In this document: in pieces, positions 3,690-5,879 of the stretch
Numbering within the stretch: the first letter of the stretch is position 1
Layout of the letters: the number at the start of each line of letters is the position of its first letter
Assembly (NCBI GenBank): GCA_020026435.1
Contig: JAHHQK010000068.1
Location: forward strand, 1 to 5,879
DNA length: 5,879 bases
From: Alistipes sp.
GTDB taxonomy: Bacteria; Bacteroidota; Bacteroidia; Bacteroidales; Rikenellaceae
Direction of reading: 5' to 3'
Translations under genes and position numbers: made by a program
Notes under the pieces: model-generated
Databases searched by the model: none
Seen by the model: the letters and a program-made list of their open reading frames with translations, nothing else
What the model was told of the DNA's origin: nothing

Positions 3690-5837
3690 TCAGAACGGAT
3701 ATCCCTGCAGGGATGTCAGTCTGATTACCTCGGTCGGATTGTTGGTCTTTCCGGGATAGTCGGTCAGGTGGATCCGGTCGTTTTTCTCCGCCACCCGATA
3801 GGTGGCGATGCGCGCATTTCCACCATCGTCGGAGTTGGTGATGTGAACCTTGGTCACAACGCCATTCTCCACCTCGCATCCCCAGAGAGTAAGCTCGTGG
3901 CTGTCGATGGACAATGCCGTGGGGCCCTGTTTCAGAAGCTTCGTAACCAGATGCGAGAAACGCTGAAGGTTTGTCGGATACTTCTGAAGCTCAGGATCTT
4001 GAGGTTTGCTCCAGCCGTAATAGGATCCGTATTCCTTGATATATTCGGTGTTGAACAGCTTGTTTTCAAGGTCATTGGACAGGACTCCTCGGAAGTATCC
4101 TCCTTCATGGATCTTTCCCCCTTTGTTGGGGTGGGAGCCGTTTTGTGTACCCCATCTGTCACCTCCGCCTTCCATAAACCAACGGACAGCGTTGTAGGTG
4201 TCGTGCATGTAATTCTGCCACGTATTATAGAAGGTGTCGAAAATCGCCAGACGGTATTCTTTTCCCGGACCGTAGGGGACCTTTGCCGGCAGATCGTGGC
4301 CTTTTTTCTTGAAGTCATCCAGCCACCATTGCAGCAGGTTGGAGGCAGCGGCCGCCCAGCACAGAAGACCGTCCTGAGGACTGTTTCCGTTACCGATCTT
4401 GTTTACGTCATTCCATCCCGACGCCATGCTTACATTGGGGCAGAACAGGGTGCCGTTGACGATGTTTCCATCGGGGTCGAAGGCCTCTTCCACCGTTGCG
4501 GTTATGACAAGCTTGTCGCTTCGTTGTCCGTCTTTTTCCGCATAAAACTCATAGCGTCCCGGACGGTCCGTCGTAAAATCGAGGTCTTTGACTTCGTAAG
4601 TCATGCCCATCACCATCTCCTTGTAAATCTTGCATTGGGCCGTTACGTCCACTCCCGACTGCATGACCACGAACGTCACCTTGTCCTTGTTGTTGGCAAC
4701 GAGCGTTTTCTTCTCGTCGACCGTCGTCAGGGTGATGGGGCCGGAGATTTCGGGCGTGAATTCGATGCGTATTTTCGAGTCAATCGGGTACTGATGCCCT
4801 TCCGGACGGGGGAACTCCGCGTCGAAAAGCGTCAGGTCGGTGAATTCCTCTTTTGCCGTGTTGTTCACTCGACCGGAAGCGAGTACCGAGATGTTCCTGT
4901 TCTCGGATTGTGTCGGCATCGCCCACAGATAGATGTAGTCGTTTGCGGGTTCCGGGCCGTTGGCTTTTACCGTGATCGGGGTTGAAAAATCCATCTCGAG
5001 GCTCCGGGGTGCATCGGAGGAGGTGTGCCACTGCGGCTCCTGATCGGTCTTGAGCGCCTGGGGGTCGGAGAAGTCGAAATAACCTCCGAAGGCAAGCGGT
5101 TCCGCATGCAGCTTTATCTTCGAAATCGCGACATCGGCTTCGGCCTCACACGACACGATGTGGTGCGTCAGCGTAATGGCCGGAGTCGTCACTTTCAGCT
5201 CCATGCGCGTGTGCTCCTTGTCCGCCCGCGCGAACTGGCCCTTTTCGTCGGTCGGAATCTCCTGCCAGGACGAGACGTAGGGCTGGTCGAATACGATGGC
5301 CTCCTTCTTTTCGGAGGGCGCGAAGCCCGACGGAGCTTCAAAGACGATCTGTTTCGACGTCGCGTCCCACTTGCCGCCGATGATGAGTTTCAACTGCCAT
5401 TTTTTGGTCGCATCGGCCGTCAGGTCCCCGAATCCGACTTCGTGGGCCAATACCTCGACCGATTGGGGTTTTCCCTCGGAGCGGGTCATGGAAACCGGAA
5501 GATAAATCAGGTCATCGCCCGTGCTGCGAATGAGGGCCACGGCCGAAACCGTCTCGCCAAAATGATACTTCAGCCCGTTTTCGCCCTCGTCGGACCGGAT
5601 GGCCGCAAAGAGATCCAGCGTGAGGCTCAAAGCCTCGGCTTCGGGCTGCTCGGGCTGCTCGGGAGTTTCTTGCCCGTTCCCTTCCTGTTCCTGTCCTTCC
5701 TCTTCTCCTTCTCCTTCTCCTTGTCCTTGTGTCTGTCCGGGGGTGTTATCCTCGGTTATATCCTCACTTTTCTCACAGGAGGTGAAAAAAATGGAAAAAG
5801 CGCTTAACAGCAAAATGCCTTTCTTCAAAATCTGCAT
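3690..5837 (-). CDS. Surface lipoprotein with C-terminal IdeS/Mac-type (C66) cysteine peptidase domain
   Basis: A 715-residue protein. A signal peptide ends in lipobox FTSC (C21); the following EKSEDITED is acidic, like the surface-export signal of Bacteroidetes lipoproteins. Residues about 34-68 are a Q/E/G/P linker, 70-362 a beta-rich region of unassigned family with a faint fimbrillin-like look, and 366-449 an Ig-like sandwich. Residues about 465-700 match IdeS/Mac peptidases: GWNDVNK (474-480, K480 as oxyanion lysine), GLLCWAAAASNLLQWW (490-505, nucleophile C493), SHELTLWGCE (646-655, H647) and VHITNSDD (664-671). IdeS has T-D-S-D at the last site, so N668 takes the place of the catalytic Asp, as Asn does in papain. 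IdeS cleaves IgG; the substrate here is unknown. ATG 5837 directly precedes the signal peptide. It is probably first in an operon with the WG lipoprotein. Domain call firm, activity inferred. Confidence 0.85.
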   Translation of the reverse strand: MQILKKGILLLSAFSIFFTSCEKSEDITEDNTPGQTQGQGEGEGEEEGQEQEGNGQETPEQPEQPEAEALSLTLDLFAAIRSDEGENGLKYHFGETVSAVALIRSTGDDLIYLPVSMTRSEGKPQSVEVLAHEVGFGDLTADATKKWQLKLIIGGKWDATSKQIVFEAPSGFAPSEKKEAIVFDQPYVSSWQEIPTDEKGQFARADKEHTRMELKVTTPAITLTHHIVSCEAEADVAISKIKLHAEPLAFGGYFDFSDPQALKTDQEPQWHTSSDAPRSLEMDFSTPITVKANGPEPANDYIYLWAMPTQSENRNISVLASGRVNNTAKEEFTDLTLFDAEFPRPEGHQYPIDSKIRIEFTPEISGPITLTTVDEKKTLVANNKDKVTFVVMQSGVDVTAQCKIYKEMVMGMTYEVKDLDFTTDRPGRYEFYAEKDGQRSDKLVITATVEEAFDPDGNIVNGTLFCPNVSMASGWNDVNKIGNGNSPQDGLLCWAAAASNLLQWWLDDFKKKGHDLPAKVPYGPGKEYRLAIFDTFYNTWQNYMHDTYNAVRWFMEGGGDRWGTQNGSHPNKGGKIHEGGYFRGVLSNDLENKLFNTEYIKEYGSYYGWSKPQDPELQKYPTNLQRFSHLVTKLLKQGPTALSIDSHELTLWGCEVENGVVTKVHITNSDDGGNARIATYRVAEKNDRIHLTDYPGKTNNPTEVIRLTSLQGYPF
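5634..5738 (-). repeat. Short tandem repeats encoding the acidic linker of the IdeS-like lipoprotein
   Basis: The plus strand shows the hexamer TTCTCC three times in a row (5703-5720) followed by the variant TTGTCC, encoding Gly-Glu and Gly-Gln pairs, and the 9-mer TCGGGCTGC twice (5641-5658) plus a partial copy, encoding Pro-Glu-Gln. Both unit lengths are multiples of three, so slippage would change linker length without breaking the frame. The segment codes for residues 34-68, directly after the lipid anchor. Confidence 0.75.
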
Positions 5838-5865
5838 ATCTCTTATTCTATAATATTGTAGGGGG

Positions 5866-5873
5866 CAAAAATA
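5866..5873 (-). promoter_or_regulatory. Candidate -7 element of the IdeS-like lipoprotein operon
   Basis: The minus strand reads TATTTTTG, matching TAnnTTTG, 28 bases upstream of the ATG at 5837. The transcript would start near 5860 with a leader of about 20-25 bases. The -33 region lies beyond the window, so only half the promoter can be judged. Confidence 0.5.
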
Positions 5874-5879
5874 CGAAAA

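Noticed and set aside
3701..3714. 14-base perfect palindrome ATCCCTGCAGGGAT
   Set aside because: It falls inside the last codons of the IdeS-like gene (SLQGY) and has no T run after it; likely coincidence rather than a terminator or operator.
3534..4985. 483-residue plus-strand ORF
   Set aside because: Antisense to the IdeS-like lipoprotein, whose signal peptide and peptidase motifs are unmistakable; the long frame reflects the GC-rich codon pattern of the opposite strand.

Overview
The window looks like chromosomal DNA of a Bacteroidales bacterium. The evidence is a Bacteroidetes-only family (a UpxY/NusG-type antiterminator), lipoproteins of Bacteroidales style including one with an acidic surface-export-like signal, several matches to the Bacteroidetes -7 promoter element TAnnTTTG, and no clear Shine-Dalgarno sequences. 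The high GC of most genes and the IdeS-like lipoprotein would fit an Alistipes-like genome, but the genus is a guess.

Layout. (1) 1-296, minus strand: N-terminal 98 codons of a UpxY-like antiterminator, cut by the left window edge, the gene that normally opens a capsule or exopolysaccharide locus. Its leader holds two tiny ORFs and two candidate promoters in AT-rich DNA. (2) 338-794: no convincing gene. It is AT-rich up to about 545 (about 30% GC in 421-540) and then switches abruptly to about 59% GC. (3) 795-3013: a p-aminobenzoate cluster. pabB and pabC overlap by 4 bases and run leftward; pabA runs rightward from a 51-base divergent intergenic region with opposed -7 elements. Together they would convert chorismate and glutamine to 4-amino-4-deoxychorismate and then to p-aminobenzoate plus pyruvate, for folate synthesis. 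(4) 3014-3253: convergent intergenic region with a perfect 14-bp terminator stem. (5) 3254-5837, minus strand: a two-gene lipoprotein unit, first a 715-residue lipoprotein ending in an IdeS/Mac-type (C66) cysteine peptidase domain, then a 114-residue WG-repeat lipoprotein, with a promoter match at the right edge and the terminator at the left.

The most interesting item is the IdeS-like protein. The IdeS/Mac Lys, Cys and His are recognisable (K480, C493, H647), but the residue that aligns with the catalytic Asp of streptococcal IdeS is Asn (N668). It sits on a long N-terminal beta-rich region and a repeat-encoded acidic linker, and is followed by a small lipoprotein whose signal predicts a different membrane face. 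No whole new system is proven here; the protease/lipoprotein pair and the UpxY leader are the places to look.
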